64,000 bases of DNA from Motacilla alba alba (lineage: Eukaryota; Chordata; Aves; Passeriformes; Motacillidae): NCBI RefSeq assembly GCF_015832195.1, contig NC_052018.1, positions 61,131,666-61,195,665 of the forward strand, given 5' to 3'. A program made the translations under genes and the position numbers. A model generated the notes under the pieces. It saw only the letters and a list, made by a program, of their open reading frames with translations, was not told the DNA's origin and did no database searches. Below, in pieces: positions 12,266-27,100 of the stretch (position 1 is its first letter; each line of letters begins with the position of its first letter).

Positions 12266-13832
12266 AAAACGTGTGTTGCACTCTAAAGAAAAGTATAGCT
12301 ATCTTTTTTTCTTCAAGTATTTCTGCTTGGAATTTGACAGAGTGGTATGAAGGAGGCTCAAGACTAATCCAAATGGGATTTGGGTCAATTGGAATTTTTC
12401 TGGTAAATTCAAGCATACACAACCGATGGTGGGAGGTTCTCTGGAAATGTGTCTTGTTTTGGTCTGGCCTACTTTCTCCTTCATTCCCCAGCACCTGCCA
12501 GTTTCCAAGCAAATGCAATAAATGCATGCTAATGGAAGTTAAAAGCTGTGATAGTCAACTGCTTTCACACAGTAGTGAAGTCTGGCTTGGAAGACTAATG
12601 GAAAGGCAGGGCAATGGGAGAAAAGCTTGGTTGAAGTCTGCCAGATTTTCAGAAGCTGCAAACTGGAACAGCCTGTGACAGGAGATAGCTGTTGTGTCTG
12701 GAAAAACTTCTCATTTTGTTAGAAAAAAGGCCAAGGTGACTTCTCAGAGAAATGCTGAGGTGCCTTGCAGTAAAATGCCATAACTTCAGTGTGCAAAGCA
12801 TTGTCCTGAGTACAATGATACAAAAATTTTTCCATTCATGTTTTCTGAAAGGCATAAATCTGTTGGTATAAACTGAGATTTCAGCTGTGCTTTATCATCT
12901 TCCTGGCACCCATCTCTTTCTCTGCATAATGCTTCATGGAAAGTGCAGGTGATGCCCAGTAGCATACCAAGTGTCTTAGACAACAGGGAGGGCCTAGTTT
13001 GTTTCTGCTTTTTGGTTAGGATGTGTTTGGATGTGCTCTTTGCAAAGAATCTGTTCAAATCAAAGATTTGCTGTCAGGTTGGTGGGTGGACCGACATTTT
13101 AAGTGCTGAAATGAAAACCAAAGATTCACCAAATTTACAATGTGTTTTTTCTTGTCTCTTTTGCTATTTATTGGGTGGACTCTGGGAATGTATGTTGCCC
13201 TTTCAACCCAAGCTGCACCAAAGTTTCAGAAGTGGGTAGTTTTGGTTCTTGTGTAACATTAGTAACAATACTCTTTTAAGCAAAAAAAGGGAGCAGCCAT
13301 CAAATACTTAGTCTGAAATAATTGCTTCCACATGCTTTGTGTGTATGGAGGTGTGTGGGTGTATGGTAAATCATACAGACTTCTATATGTATAGATGAAA
13401 GACAGATTCATGTATATATTTGTATCAGGTTCATTCAAAAAAATTACAGACATATTTTCCCAAAGTGAAGAATGATATTTGAATCCAGCATTTTGGTTTG
13501 AATGACAACTAGTTGTCTGTTTAATTGTCAATTAAAAATTGCATTTTATTTTTTAAGTGTGTGTGACACAATAATCACTTTTCATTTCTCCATATTTTGT
13601 TATCTAAATTTTCAGTGAAACTGGGCACTTGTTTTTCTTCTTTTGTGTAATATATGTTTTGGGAACAATATGGGAAGTTTCTGTTTCTGTGAAGTCTTAT
13701 TGCAGAAGTTGGAAATACAAGACTAGGTTTCAGTATGTGCCCATTTAAGTGGAGAAGATGCTCATGTGCATGCTGCCCTTTGAGTTTGGCTAGTTTTGCT
13801 TTATTTACTCCGTTGGCCATTAGAGTCTCTTT

Positions 13833-13874
13833 CTGGGTCATTGAATCATTGCTCTGGGTCATTGCATCATTGCT
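13833..13874. repeat. Two tandem 21-bp units
   Basis: The unit CTGGGTCATTGAATCATTGC plus T occurs twice back to back, with a single A/C difference. It is probably a local slippage duplication. Confidence 0.9.
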
Positions 13875-14701
13875 GTGTGGATTTAGCTGTGCTGTTTGCA
13901 CATCCTTTCAGCTAACAGTGATTGGCATGAGAGAGACTCAAATGAAATGAAACTTCTCTATTTGAATCTTTTTGTTGTTGTTGTTTGGGTCAAGCTTGTG
14001 ATTAGTAAAGGGTTGTGTTCCTGTGAGTAATCCTCCTGACAGCAGGAATTGTGTCAATGACCAGAGTGGAGACTGCCAATTTATGTCTCTGTAAAACAAA
14101 ACTGACATGGTGGGGTATGACTGAAGGAAGAGAGAAGTGGCTTTAGTGGAACTAGCTTTCTGTGATGAGTCTGTGGCTGCTATCAGATTTTCCTACTGTC
14201 ATGTATTTTTGACCATTGTAAGTAAAACACATCATTTTTACAAGATGATGTTTTACACAGCGTTCTTCACCAGGCTTACTGAACTTAATCTTTTTATAGG
14301 AGAATCCCACTGATTTGGATAGGAATGTTAAAAGATATATACAGTTGAATGGACAGCAAGATTCTTTCTTTAGAAAACACCTTTTCTTCTGTCTGCTGAA
14401 AGATTCTTGAAAGAAAATATTGAACAGGAGTGCTTATTGCTACTATTTGCCTAAGAAGAAGTAAATGTTTTGTTGTCTTACTCTTCTGTTAAAAAAGCCA
14501 ACAACAATGTTGTCTGTACTGGGTACCCCCATTCATAATGGAAAATGCTGATTTTGCAAGCACATCCTGGTATGTGTGTCTGATTAAAGCCATGTTTGTT
14601 GCACAGAGTGGGCCCTTAGATTGTGATTGACTTAAAACTCATAAGAGCCTGTTTGATTTGCTGACCAGTTCTAGAAGCATATTGTGTTGTCTTGTTCCCA
14701 G

Positions 14702-14760
14702 AAATGGTGATTTATACCTATTTTAGAGTTTATTTATAAATGGTGATTTATATCTATATT
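14702..14760. repeat. Direct repeat with 36-bp period, two copies
   Basis: AAATGGTGATTTATACCTAT at 14702 recurs at 14738 with C changed to T. Both are followed by T-rich sequence. It looks like a small local duplication. Confidence 0.85.
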
Positions 14761-17700
14761 TTTCTCTGGGATAAAGCTAGGGTGCCAAGTGAAGTTTATT
14801 GCTTTTCAGTCATACAGTGCTACTTCAACATTGGTATGCGCTCAATTATTAAGTATAAAATGCTGAAATGAACAGAATGGAAGAGTGACAATATAGAAGC
14901 TAAATGTTTTCCATTTAGGGTGTAATTAACAATATGCTGTGGGCAGAGCGCTACATTGGATTTAAAGTGAAAATCCAGAAGAAGAGGTGATGTGGCAGCG
15001 CTGTGCTTCTGGCAAGAATGTGAGACTATTTTTAAGTGAGTCAAGAAGGTGAATGTCTGTGATGGATTTTTGCAATCTTTTTATGACTGCTGAAGAGATT
15101 CACTGAAATCTTTTTGGTTTATATTCTTGACTCTAATACCATGCCCACAGCCTATCAGAACAAAGAAGAATGAGGAATCCCCAGGACTGAATTACTGACA
15201 TGCATATTATAGTGCTGGATTTGAATGACTCATCATGTTGAACAATAATTGAGAATTAAAAGCGTTGTAGTGTGAGCCACACTTGTGTTTCTACAATTGT
15301 TTTGCTTGGTTGTTAGAGTTTGCAACAACCTTGAGAATCACAAAATTAAAATAAGCATATTCCTATTTGTTCTGTGGCAAGGGGTGAAAATATTGCATTT
15401 TGTCATACAAAATGGGTGACCAGTAGGTTCGGAAGTGTGCCAGACTGAGTATTGTTTTATAGTGCTACAGAGATACCAACTTTCAGCATCTGATCCATCT
15501 TGAGTTTCCTGGGGAGAGATTTTCAGGGGGCTCTGTGAGAAATAATTAGAAAAAAAAGCCCAAACTTAATTTAGGAGGCCTCAATTAGCCTTATATCAAT
15601 TTTCCTTCCAGTGAAATATTTTACAATCTAATTGGTTGGATGGTGCCATTGTAAGTATTTCTTCTAATGGTTTCTGTTGTGCCTAATGTATTAAGATGGT
15701 ACCAATTTTTTTAGCACTTAATGTTTCTTAAATTGCTAGTGCTTAAAAAATGTTTTGCAGGTGCACATTTACTTTTGACTGTGCAAACTAAAAAGACATC
15801 TTTGATATATTTAATAAGAATCAGTATGCTAATTGCTAGACTGAGGCATTAAAAAGTATTACAAGCATATGCAAATTAGATGCAGTAAATTAAGTAACAA
15901 GCTGAATACATTATTGAGCATATATAACATTTTTTACTGTAAAGGTAAAGGAAATTATTTATTTACATTTGTCATTATTTGAGTGTTCCAAGCACATGTC
16001 TACAGATGCAAAAAACCCACCCTGTTTCATTCAGCACAGGTTTTAGTAGATAGGGATGTAAATGTATCTCAGCTGGACTGTCAAATGAATTAGTTACAGC
16101 TTTTCAAAGGAACACTGTCCTTTAAAAATATTCAATACATGTTGGTTTTCATACTACATTAGTTATGGAAGTCTGCACAGTTCTTGGTTTTGTTTTGGTT
16201 TAGAGTAGAAGGAGCTTAAAAATGTTTTTTTTTCTGGTTTCAAAAAGAAAGAAAGCTTTTCTTTATCCTGTCCCATTTTTTTTTGAGGTTTTATGTATCT
16301 TGCAGAGCAGATTTTTTTCCTGTAGTCTATTGCTTGTTTAGGAAATAAATTAAAAAAACTCAAACAAATAAGCCTTTTCAGTAGTGTTTCTTGGTTTGTA
16401 GTGTCACTGGGAAGAACACAGAAAAACAATACAGGAAAACTTTTTTGTTTGTTTGTTTAAACTTTGTTTTAATGTAACTGACGTTTGAAAGTTAAATGTG
16501 ATTTTTATTATGATTCTTGGACAGAAAAATTGAATCAGCATGTGACTCTTTACATGGATCCCTTGTATCAAATGTTGCTTTCAGACACAGCTGGAACAGT
16601 TGTTACTGGTGAATAATTTAAAAATCCTGAGGTAGAATGATGCCATGATGATGAAGTCTTTTGGCTTTAGAAGTCTCAGCGGTCCAAGACATACGCTGTT
16701 GTAAACTGCAGTGGTACTGCAGATCTCTTTTCTGTTTTTCTGTCACTGCACAAAGAAGACAGGACGTTTGTTGGCAGAAATACTGTCTCTTTGCTAAAGC
16801 AAGCTAGTGTAATTGGAAAAGACAGACAAGCTTTTGGGCATACAAGGTTCTGAAGAAGGACTTGTATTTCTGAAAGCTTGTGTGGTTTTTACATCCCTCC
16901 TACCTGATACAGTGCTAAATCTTTCTTCAAACCATGCCCTTCTTCTGTCCTTAAACCGTTATGGCTACAGAAAAATGATGCTGCAGAGAAGCAGAACTAG
17001 TGGGAAGTGACTTGTAGGACACTAGGTCCCGTGCCTGACTGTGCTGGCTCTGTTTGATGTGTACTGTGACTGATATTGCCTGGCTATTCTGGCTGCCTGC
17101 TTGCACAAAGGACAGACACATTGGGCTTTCATGCAGGCTCCTTAATGCACCTTCTTGAGCTGTCTGCTCTGCACTTAGTCTGGGTGCTTGAGTGGTTTTA
17201 TTTCTTCAGGCAAATACTAAAAGAGCTAAAATGCATTTTAAACATTTTTGATAGTCTTTTATCAGTCTTTTCAACTTTTGCTGAAGTTTAAACATGCTCC
17301 ATGGCATGCAGATGTGTCTGTCATAGCCTTCTCTTAGGAGAATTGTTAAAGAAAATAAATGGAGCAATAAGTTGGAGATGGTTGATCCTTTCCCCTTAAA
17401 TGACAAATAGCAGTCTTGCTGTTTCCCATTTCTATGCTCTGTATCAATTTGCAAATGCTGGGGTATGGCCTAAACTTGTGTACCAGCACACCTCCTGTAA
17501 TAGTTCATTCACTCTAAGAACTGTGACCACTTTCAGTGAGTCTTTTTCTTTGTGGAACTGTTTTTTTCCAGCCGCACCCAGCTCCTACTTTCACAAATAT
17601 TTTTGTGAAAAGCCTTTTCTGTCTGTCCATTTTTCTCAATTGCCTCAGAATCCCAGCCTCTCTGTTCAGTGTTTATTCTTAGGCAGTTGTGGCTTTGAAG

Positions 17701-19084
17701 CAAACCATCCAATATTGCCACAATTTTTGCTGAGTAATGAGAGTTGGTAATGCTGCATTGATCTACTACTTGGAAATTGCTCTTGTAGGTCATGCAGCAG
17801 TTTGTTTCCTGCAAACGTTAGGTCATCAGCTTTGGAAAATTTTAAATTACAGGTTTTATTGTTTGTAGTAATAAGAATCTAGATAATTACCTCAAAAGCT
17901 GAGCAAAAAAAAAAAAGGAATATATATCATGAAAACAATAGTGTTGGCTTTTAAACAAAATTAATTATATTTGTAAGTGGGTCATCCATGCAGTTTGAAA
18001 TTTTATCATGACATAAAATGTAGCTTAAGTTTTGTTGTTAGATAATTCTATTCAAAAAGTTTGAAGTGAAGTCAAGCTCACCTATATCAGAAATTCCCCC
18101 AAGTTTTTATTCAAAAAATTGCTGAAAGATAACCTCATGCATATTTTAAGATAATGACATGCCTGAGGGGCATTTCTTGCTTTTTGAATTAGGATGAAGA
18201 TACTTTGTTGTTCTGTATAGAAGCAGTTGTTCCACATGATAATTTGTGTGTTTAAGGAAAATAAATGCATTTTCTTTAACATAAGTTTAATGATGAGGAC
18301 CTATTGATGTACTGAATAGATGAGATTACTCACCTATTAGACAGTGGATACCTAAGCTTGGAATATGTGCACTTTCTGAGTAAAGTGTTCAAGAAAGAAT
18401 TTAATATGAACTTCTGAAGGCCTTGTATAGCATGCATACATATTGAGCATTTGAATAGTGGAGAAATTAGGTTTTATGGTGGCATTTCTGAGCCATAATA
18501 ATCATTAAGGACACTGCCTTGGTTTAAACAGTTCCCAGAGGAGTTCATCAAATTACAGATAGTCTGAACAGATAAGATACCCATTGCAAACGATAAACAT
18601 TTCACAATATAATTGAATGTAGAGTACCAAGTAACTGCTTGTCAAGTGTAGTTAGAATCTAGTAGGACAGACAAAAGATATTTTATAAGCACTTATCCTT
18701 GGGAACCAGCATCTCTGCTTTAATAGCAAGCCTTTGTGAACATGCATGAACTTCTGAGGGAATTCTCAATATCTGCTTTGCATTAGGAGCTTCTTTAAAG
18801 AGAAGTAATCCACTTGTATAATACAAATGTTATGGGAAGTAATGAAAATGTAGTTGAATTGGGAAATTCTTGTGCATTTTCAAAAAGAAATACTGGTTTA
18901 TGGTTTTCATTGGAATTGTGATATTCCAGTTCTAGAATTACTTGACAAATTCGTATACTGGGAAGTAGTATCCTCATGCATTTATTTTGGTGGTTTTTTT
19001 TGTTTTTCATTTTAAGAAAAATAAATGTACATAGATGACTTTACTAATGAATCAAACACGGCTTTGTTTGCCCTAATCAGAATG

Positions 19085-19678
19085 TTGAACAAGAGCTAGC
19101 AGTGTAATCCTTACTGCAAAGAGGGCAAACAATGTCCCTGGTGACATCAGGAGAAGTGTTGCCAGCTGTTTGAGGCAGGTGGTCCTTACCCTCTGCACAG
19201 CACTGGTGAGGCCACACCTGGAGGATCATGTTCTGGGGTGGGAGTTCCCCAATAAGAGAGGTCAATGAAGGGCCACAAAAATGACTGAGGGACTGGAGCA
19301 CCTCAGCTGTGAGGAAAGACGGAGAGCTGGGACTATTCAGCCTAAAGAGAAGGTCCAGAAGAATCTTATTCATGTATGTAAATACCTGCAGGGACAGTGC
19401 AAAGAAGATGGAGCCAGGCTCTTTTCGGTGGTTCTCAGGGACAGAGGTAAAGGACACAAACTAAACTGCAGGAGGTTCTCCATGAACATCAGAAAATGTT
19501 CTTTTACTGTGAGAGCAGGTGGCTTAGATAGCCCAAAGACGTTTTGGAGTCTCCATCCTTGGAAATAAGGAAAAGAGCCATCTGAACACAGTCCTGGGCA
19601 AGTAAATCCATGTCCCTGCTTGAGCAGGGAGCTCAGAATTTCCAGAGGTTCCACCCCAATCACTCTGCGACTCTGTGA
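19085..19678 (+). mobile_element. CR1 LINE, 5'-truncated, about 594 bp, sense orientation
   Basis: This CR1 copy reaches further 5' than the others of its type here. It includes the end of the reverse-transcriptase ORF (around GCTAGCAGTGTAATCC, GGAGAAGTGTTGCCAG and CTGGTGAGGCCACACCTGGA) and then the 3' region with GACTGGAGCACCTCAG, GGACACAAACTAAACTGC, CCTGCTTGAGCAGGGAG and TTTCCAGAGGTTCC. It ends in a degraded CTCTGTGA tail. The remnant has no continuous reading frame and is inactive. Confidence 0.95.
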
Positions 19679-20937
19679 AATCTATTTGTAAATCTAAGTG
19701 AAATCTCTTGCCCAAAAATTGGTGAAGCAGCAACAAAAAACAGCTCTTGAAGGCAGGCAGGAAGTGTTAAGTATACAAAAGTGTGGAGAGAATCCATTCA
19801 AGTTTGGCTAAAACAAGAAGAAACTGCTGTGCTAGAAGAGGAGAATTTTTTTTTTTCTGAGGAGGAATCCATATGGTTTCCCAAGTAGTCAAAAAGTAGG
19901 AGAGCATAGTCAAAATCCTCATGCAGAGTTACAGGCAGAGGTTATTAAAATGCAGAAGAAAGTCAAGCTGTTGGATGTGAGTGACTTCAAAAGAGAAACA
20001 GAATTTGGGAAGGAAAATTGTCATTGAGCTGAAGGAGCTATTCAGATGCGCAAATAATGGTGTTTGGAAAGTTTTAGAAGAAGCTACAGAACGTGAGTCT
20101 GTTGTAAGCTGTAGAAACCTACAGCCCTGCTTCAAACAAAGTGATAAAAAATGCTAAATGTAGACACTGAAAGATCAGACTTCTGGAGGAAATTGTATCA
20201 CAAGGTAGGAGTGCCCCAGTTACTGAGTTGGCTCATCTGCTTGTAAAATGAGAAAATGGCAAGTACTTGTTATATCAGGGAAAGACAAGGCAGAAGTGTG
20301 AAGAAACCTGCAGCAGCAGATGCACACTGCCTAGGAGAGGTGTGTGCAAGCACCTGCCCATGTGCAGGAACCACAGGTGCAGCTGGAGTGCAGCCAGTCT
20401 CAAAATGTTGTCGGGGTGGAGAATGGCACTGGCTTTTGTGAAGCTGAGCAAACGTGTGGGGGATCTGGCAGGCACTGACAGTCAGCAGAAGGCAGCAGTC
20501 AGTTCCACAGGTGCAGCTTCCAGAGGATAATGGCCAACAGCAGAAGGCTGCTTATCAGCAGTATGGTCATGTCCTGTTCGTGTCTTGAGCGGTGTCCTGG
20601 AGAGGAGACCAAACATAAGCACCTGCAAGAGATATTGGAGAAGTTGGGAAAGAGTGAATATTTCAGCCTGTTAAAGAAGAAGTGCAGTCTTCTGAGTAAG
20701 GTGGCAAAAAGAGAGTTCTTCCACCTCGAGGCAGTTCTAAAGCCTCAAACCTGAAAGAGCTAGAGGAGGTTGAGTTTTACAGGAAAACCAGTTCCCCCAA
20801 AAGGAATATCAAGGTCATTCTTCAGGTAGAGACACAACAGAGAATTATGTCAGTGGAAAAAAATAAAGGTAGAAAGGAGGCTCAATAATCTTGATTGTTT
20901 GATTACTAAATGCTGAAAATGGGGATATTTAACCTTA
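19679..20937. other. Intron between two CR1 copies; unidentified
   Basis: This stretch is purine-rich on the + strand and somewhat richer in CAG/GCAG words than its surroundings near 20300-20600. Overlapping open frames of 60-87 codons occur, but no protein is recognised. It could hold an old, unrecognisable transposon. Confidence 0.4.
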
Positions 20938-21178
20938 AGCGGTGCCAGGGAAGTTTGGGTTAACCATCAGAAAAAAATTCTTCACTGAAAGAGTGATTAG
21001 GCACTGGAATCATCTGCCCAGAGAGATGGTAGAGTCACTGCCCCTGGATGTGTTTAGAAAAAGACAGGTCATGGCACTCAGTGCCATGGTTTAGTTGATA
21101 AGGAGGTGTTAGGTTATAGGTTGGACTTGATGATCTCAAAGGCCTTTTCCAGTCTAGTTCATTCTGTGATTCTGTGTG
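20938..21178 (+). mobile_element. CR1 LINE, 3' end only, sense orientation
   Basis: It begins at GGTGCCAGGGAAGTTTGGGT and shows AAATTCTTCACTGAAAGAGT, CTGCCCAGAGAGATGGTAGA, CCATGGTTTAGTTGAT and GGTTGGACTTGATGATCTCA. It ends with TTCTGTGATTCTGTG. The word set belongs to a different CR1 subfamily from the copy 1.3 kb upstream. Confidence 0.95.
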
Positions 21179-24100
21179 ATTTGTAGCTTCCCTAATGAGG
21201 ACCTTTCTTGAGGAATGACCTTATCTGTTAAGGGTGCACATGTGAAGGTACCCCAGAAGGCTGTTTAGAGGATGGAGTGAGGCTGCTTTCTGGTGCTCTG
21301 CTGTGGGTAAAAGGAGTGTTGATGGCATACTAGAGAGCTTAGTTTGTAAGGGATATAACAGGGCATAAAGGATCCTGTTTCTTCTTCTTTCCCTTTTCCC
21401 AGTTCTAATTTGGTCCTGTACAGTATTTTTTGAGCCTGATAACATACAAATATCTTGCTCTTCAGCTGTGCAGTTTCCTACCTGGAACTGTGGTTCCAGC
21501 TGCTGCACTGAAGTGAGAATGTCAAATGTCTGATTAATTAATAAAGGGTGTTGCTGGGGAGGGAGTTGTGTTTATTTTAAGGAATAGATGCTCAAAATGT
21601 TAGTTCCTTGAAATACGGTGTCTTAAAAGTATACAGAGGATTAGGTGGCTAAGAAAGGCTGCAGTTTGAGGGTACCTGTCACTTGTTCTAGTACTGTCTT
21701 AAGCTAGGCATATGCTTGATAACATAAATGGGACCAGTACTGAACAAAATGTATGAATGGAAGAACATTTGATGTTCTTCCATCCAGGCTCAGATTTGTT
21801 TACTGTACAAAATGATGCCTAAGCATAAGTTATGTTTATTGGTCTCTGTGATAAATGTTTTCTCATGTATATTATCTTAGCAATTCTGCTTTTGCCCAGA
21901 AAATACCGAATTGATCACAGATGTTAGAGTAGGAATTACTGTTTTCCTATGGAAAATCATCATCTACATGTTTCATTTACATTTCACTGCATTTCCAGCA
22001 TTCTTACTGTTTCCAGAATAATACTCTCAATGGTTTCTTCAGATTTAGTAGTCCTCTTACTAATTAGAGATTCCAGACTCTGCATTTCACTTGTGAGAGA
22101 AATCTGGTGTCATTAGCTTTCTTGAATATTAGCAACAATTATGCAAGTTTTAAAAATGCAAACCAAGGTTTGTTTATTGAGAAATACCTATTGGCATATA
22201 CATAGATGTTGTTCAGCTTTGAAGGAATTCAGAAGTCTTTTGAAGCAGTGCTTCAAATTGAGAGTTGTTTGTAATGACAGAATTTATCCTGCCATAACTT
22301 CTTTCTCCAGAAGAAACAAATCCAGCAGGGAGATTAACAAATGAGATTTTGATATTGTCATTTTCATACATAGTTTATGAAACCAGTTATGCTTTGTTAT
22401 TATGCCTTATGGCTGCCATAAAGGTATTCTGTTGAATAAACAGATTTGAATTAGGTTTTGACACAATATTGTTATGTTTTATTAAAGGTCCTGTCTGAAG
22501 CTGGTGTTTCTTTGGGTTGATTGTGGTGGGGATTCTAGTCTCTGTGGTCACTTAGTAAGTGTTAAAATTGTCCTCCTTCAGCCAGTCTCCTCCTCAGTTG
22601 CCTTGGTGTGAAATGAGATCTACTTGTGATTGCACTGGTCAGGGAGATGAGTGTGTTTACTGCAAGGCAGTTGGTGTCAGGAGTTGCAGGTGTAGGTCAT
22701 TTTTCCATCCTGAAGGTCTTGCTACTGACAGCTAAAATGAGCCATCTAAAGCATGAAATGGGAGAGAGGCATCTCTAAAACCAGGTGATCCTATACTACT
22801 ATTTGAGGCACATATGTGTAGTTTTGTTTCCATACATACAGAATATTTTCATAATGCTTCATTCACATTTTAGTTGCTCTTTCTGCAGCTTTGATGCATA
22901 ATTGTAACCCTAATTAGAACAGGTTTGCCAGATTTGAAAAACTTCCATCTTGTCCATAAGACTGGAAAGCACAATATAAAGAATTTGTATGCTATGCACG
23001 AGGCATTTTATGACTTCATTTGAGATTTTTTCCATGTAATTTCTGAGCAGAGACTTTTATACTGAGATGCACCAAGGTTTAGTAGCAAGTGTATCTCCTT
23101 TTTGAAAATAATAAGGCAGAGACTTAAAAGATTTTAAACTTGATGGGTTTGGGCAGCTGGTTTTTAAGTTTCTTGTAGCCTTTACATTTGTAATCTTAAG
23201 GACAGAAATTTGAAAGCTATTTAATATGAAAGGCACTCTAGTCTCCTAGGTTGTTTTTTCTAAAGCTACTAGTAATATCAGCAATACCTTGCTATTAAAA
23301 TTTTATTTTTAAACCATTGGTGCAAATACTGTTAGCAACTGAACTGCTAGTTTTACTTCTACTCACTCTGTTATTATTATGATTATGCTGTTGAAAAATA
23401 TATAGTATTACCTAGTGGGCATCCGTTAGTACTTTTACTGGAATCTGTTCCAGCAGAGGTTTTTACTTACTTGATGTAGGCATCTAATATGTAATTAATT
23501 TCACATTAAGTGATAGCAGCTTTTATAAGAATAGGGAAAGAGCTCAGAATTTAGGAAGAAGTGGGAATGAGCCTGAAGTATAGGTAGAGTGGGAGTTTTG
23601 AGGCTGTTTGGATTCAAGATGCAGGAATACCTGGAGGGAATAGGTGGCAGAGAAGAGGGCAAGCCTGCCTGCTGCTTTTCTAATGTGGCTTTCTGCCAGG
23701 CCTTGGGGTTGGATCTATAGCTGTGATGTCCTGAATTCATAAACAGCTATCAGATGTCATCACAGTATCTTCATCCTCTGCAGTGAGTGATCCAAACCAG
23801 AGATGACAACTTTAATAGCTGGTAGTTAAATGTAGATAGTAGATATCAGTCCTGCTCATCGCTTTGTGGGTTGATGGTGGATGTCAGGAGCAACATGTAG
23901 GTTTATCCTACTTCTTTTGTAAAACTTGAGCAATTTGTCAGACAGCCATTGTGTATCAGAGAGAAAGAATGAGCTATCAGAAGTTGTGTAATGTCAGCAT
24001 TAGCTGCACTTGATTTACCGTGTCAGTTCATTTCTTTGAATGTGTTGGTGCACATGTATTGTGATTCAGTTTTCAATTACCTGGATACATACTCTTTTTT

Positions 24101-27100
24101 TTTTGACTCCTTGTCATTCTCTTCCATTCAGTGCCTGTGCAGTGCCTGTGGGTGAGGGAAAGTTGCCCAAACAAGTTCCATATTACTTGTTTTGGAAAGT
24201 TGTAAGTGTTCAGGGAGTGGCATGAAGAAAAACAAAGTCTAACAGTTCAGCAGCTCAGTGTTGCTGAGTGTTGTGAAGGATTTTTTTTTTTTTTTACACA
24301 TAGCTTTTCACCATAACCTGGATGTATTTCTCATTTTCTGAAAAATGGTAGTTCTAATTTTTCTGTCTTTGGAACTGTGAAGATGAATCAATTAATTTTC
24401 ATTAAGTGATCTGATACCATAATTCTGCACAGGTGGCCAACATTTCTTGGCATTTGTCTTTGTCTGTTTAGTCTTGGTATTCTTCTGGATATCTGATTTC
24501 ATGAGCCAATTTAAAAATAAATTTTCATGACTCACCTTCAGAGTTTGATCATGAGTAATATTTGACCCCACTGAACGTGGGCACCAGTACAGTGAGGTTT
24601 TTTGGTAAATATCTAGCTAATCTCAAGGAATTCCTCAATGGGCAGCATAGCTACCTTCGAAGCTCAAAACCTAGTTTACAGCAGTCAGAGTAAGGGGATA
24701 TTTAGCTCTGTTTTACATCCAGCTTGCTGTGATTCAGTCAGTTAACCAGTTTACAAATCACCTGCTCTGAGCTTTAGACCAATTGTAATGATGAGGATTG
24801 TGCCCAGAGGATGGATAACATGATTCATGTCAATGAGAGGTTTTAATAATTGAGTTTAGTGTTGTTGTAATAACATTAGTGATGTCAGATCTAACATGTT
24901 CTTATTAAGCTTGACTTTTAAAAGTATGCTAAAAAAGAAAATAATCTGTGATGTATTTATATGCTGCAGTGATTATTAAGACTGAGAATCACAGGTATTT
25001 GAGTCTGAAACATGGTGTGTGACTCCCTTGGGTAGGTGTGAAAGCTAGAAGAAAGTCAGTTAGTAATTGAAATTTCTTATTGCCAATTAACTCCAGAATC
25101 ACTTGAGAAATGATGGGAAATGATGAGAAACTTAGCAGTTTATCAACCAACTTAGTGTATCCTCATCACTACTGCAAATACCTTTGTGTCCAAAAAACCA
25201 AGTTGACCTTTTAATCCTCACCAGTAATGAAGGTTTTGTAGGTTAATGTAGGTTTGCTCTCCTAGATATTCTGTGAAACATGTATTTCAAATAGGTTTAA
25301 GTGTGTTTAATGGAACATACTGTTGCATCCCTTTACTGTGATAACTTTGAGATGTTAACTTTTTATCTTGAATGTCAGTGGAAGGGAGTTTTGAATACAC
25401 ATGGGAACAAATTTGTTGAGTATACAGTTGCTACTGTTAAATAAATCAACCTTAAGGCTGCATTTTCTAGTCCTTACATTGCCAAAATGAGGCAGAGGCC
25501 CATAAAATAACCTGCAGAAGGTGCATGAACTGTACTGCAGGCTTTAAAAAGAGGGTAAAATGTCTTTTAAAATAATTTTTATACTCCCAGGCTGCAGCAG
25601 AGAATGCTTTTTCAGATTCACTGTCCAATGTGATGATGGCTGATTTTCCAAATTATTTTTGCAAGTGTTCTTTACTAGTGACAGCTCTATCATACTGTGC
25701 TGTGGCACTCATGGATAACTTCTGTCAGTGTAGATTTAGCTACTGTTCTTGTGAAATGGGTATTTTCCTTTATAGAGAAAGATGGGTTATTATTTTTTAA
25801 GTATTTGTGAGGATGGTACTGCTTTTAGTGGAACATGTTAGATTCTGTAAAATTTTAGTCTAATCTGTTTATAGTGACAACTTTGTTTTGGGTTTTTTAT
25901 GGTTTTGTTTTTACAAATTGAAAGTATTTGAACTTCTCACTTAAAATACAAAAAAAGCTTTCAAAAGCCATTTGCTCACTCCTCTTCATCCTTGTATTTC
26001 TACTTATAAATAATCTACTGCTTCCTTCATTCACTATTTGGTATGAGTAAGGAAGGAAAGCCTTGAAAAAACTTCATTTAAATTGAAGACACAGATTTCT
26101 ATTTCTGTGAGCCAATAATAGTTGAAGATAAGAGGCTTGTTTTGAGGTTTTTTAATCAGCTAAAAATTTTTGGAGCAACTCTAGTCACGACAGTCACAGA
26201 AGTGTTTGATGGAAGGCTGCTCACCAATTTGTATTCATTTTTGGGTGGTTATTAGCAAGCTAATAACTCTGGCTGCACTTTTGAAATTTCCTGTCACTTT
26301 GTCATTGTTCTGGAAGCAGATGAACAAAGATCTTATTCAGGCATTAAGAGAAAATTGGGCGCTTTGGCTTTTCATCTGCCACGTGACTGGACTTGGTGTG
26401 GGGCACTACTGCGATCGCCTTTCCAGAACCAATAAAAGCAAACAGGTACCTTGTACCAGTGGGTTGTGTTTGTCCCTCAGGTGGAAGTCACTTGAGCAGC
26501 AGCTGGAGAATGGGCTCACCACCGTGCTTTGCTGGTGGTCCGTATGTGCAGCCCAGGTGCTGTGTCACAGCCCTGCTGAGGAATGAGGTCTGGCTGCCTG
26601 TCTCCTTTGTGTTGTTGCCTCCAGGGGTGATAAATGGTTATGCCTTACACAGCTGCAAGAGGCACTGCATGTCTACAACACTCTGTGTTGTGGGTAGCTG
26701 CAGCTGATCTGTCTCTGGAGCCAGGCTATCCCTGAAGCTGGAGCAGAAGCTCTTTCTTTGCTTCCCCTATTCTGCAGGGCTTTTTTTCAGTGAAAGATGC
26801 CAGCAGTAAGCGACCAAGTCAAACTACAGAGCAGAAAAGATGGAGGCAGGATCTCTCAGTCACAAGGATGCCAAACCAGGCGACATCAAAAAGCTGTTAA
26901 AATTTACAAGCACATGACAAACTCTAGAAGAAATAGAATGCTGGATCTTTTAGAATATTAATCTATTTTATGATCTCCCTTTTATAAACAAAGCTGTATA
27001 ACAACATGCTCCAGGGTCCTTTCAGATGAAAGGCATTAGATAATGGTGCCTTTAGATTTTACCTCTTGTCTGGGCCTGTGAAGTCCTTTATCACTGAAAT

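Larger units (their letters stand above)
12266..19084. other. TULP4 intron, first part; no exon seen
   Basis: No conserved coding segment is recognisable. Two local tandem or near-tandem duplications occur (13833-13874 and 14702-14760), with a few short A and T runs (for example near 17906). Open frames of 60-135 codons just after the TULP4 exon have no recognisable product and are treated as chance. Confidence 0.6.

Noticed and set aside
12271..12678. 135-codon open frame directly after the TULP4 exon
   Set aside because: It lies in the intron after a strong donor, is in a different frame from the exon and resembles nothing in TULP4.
26206..26707. Overlapping 126- and 104-codon open frames
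   Set aside because: No recognisable domain, no clear splice-site pair, and overlapping frames suggest local GC content rather than coding.
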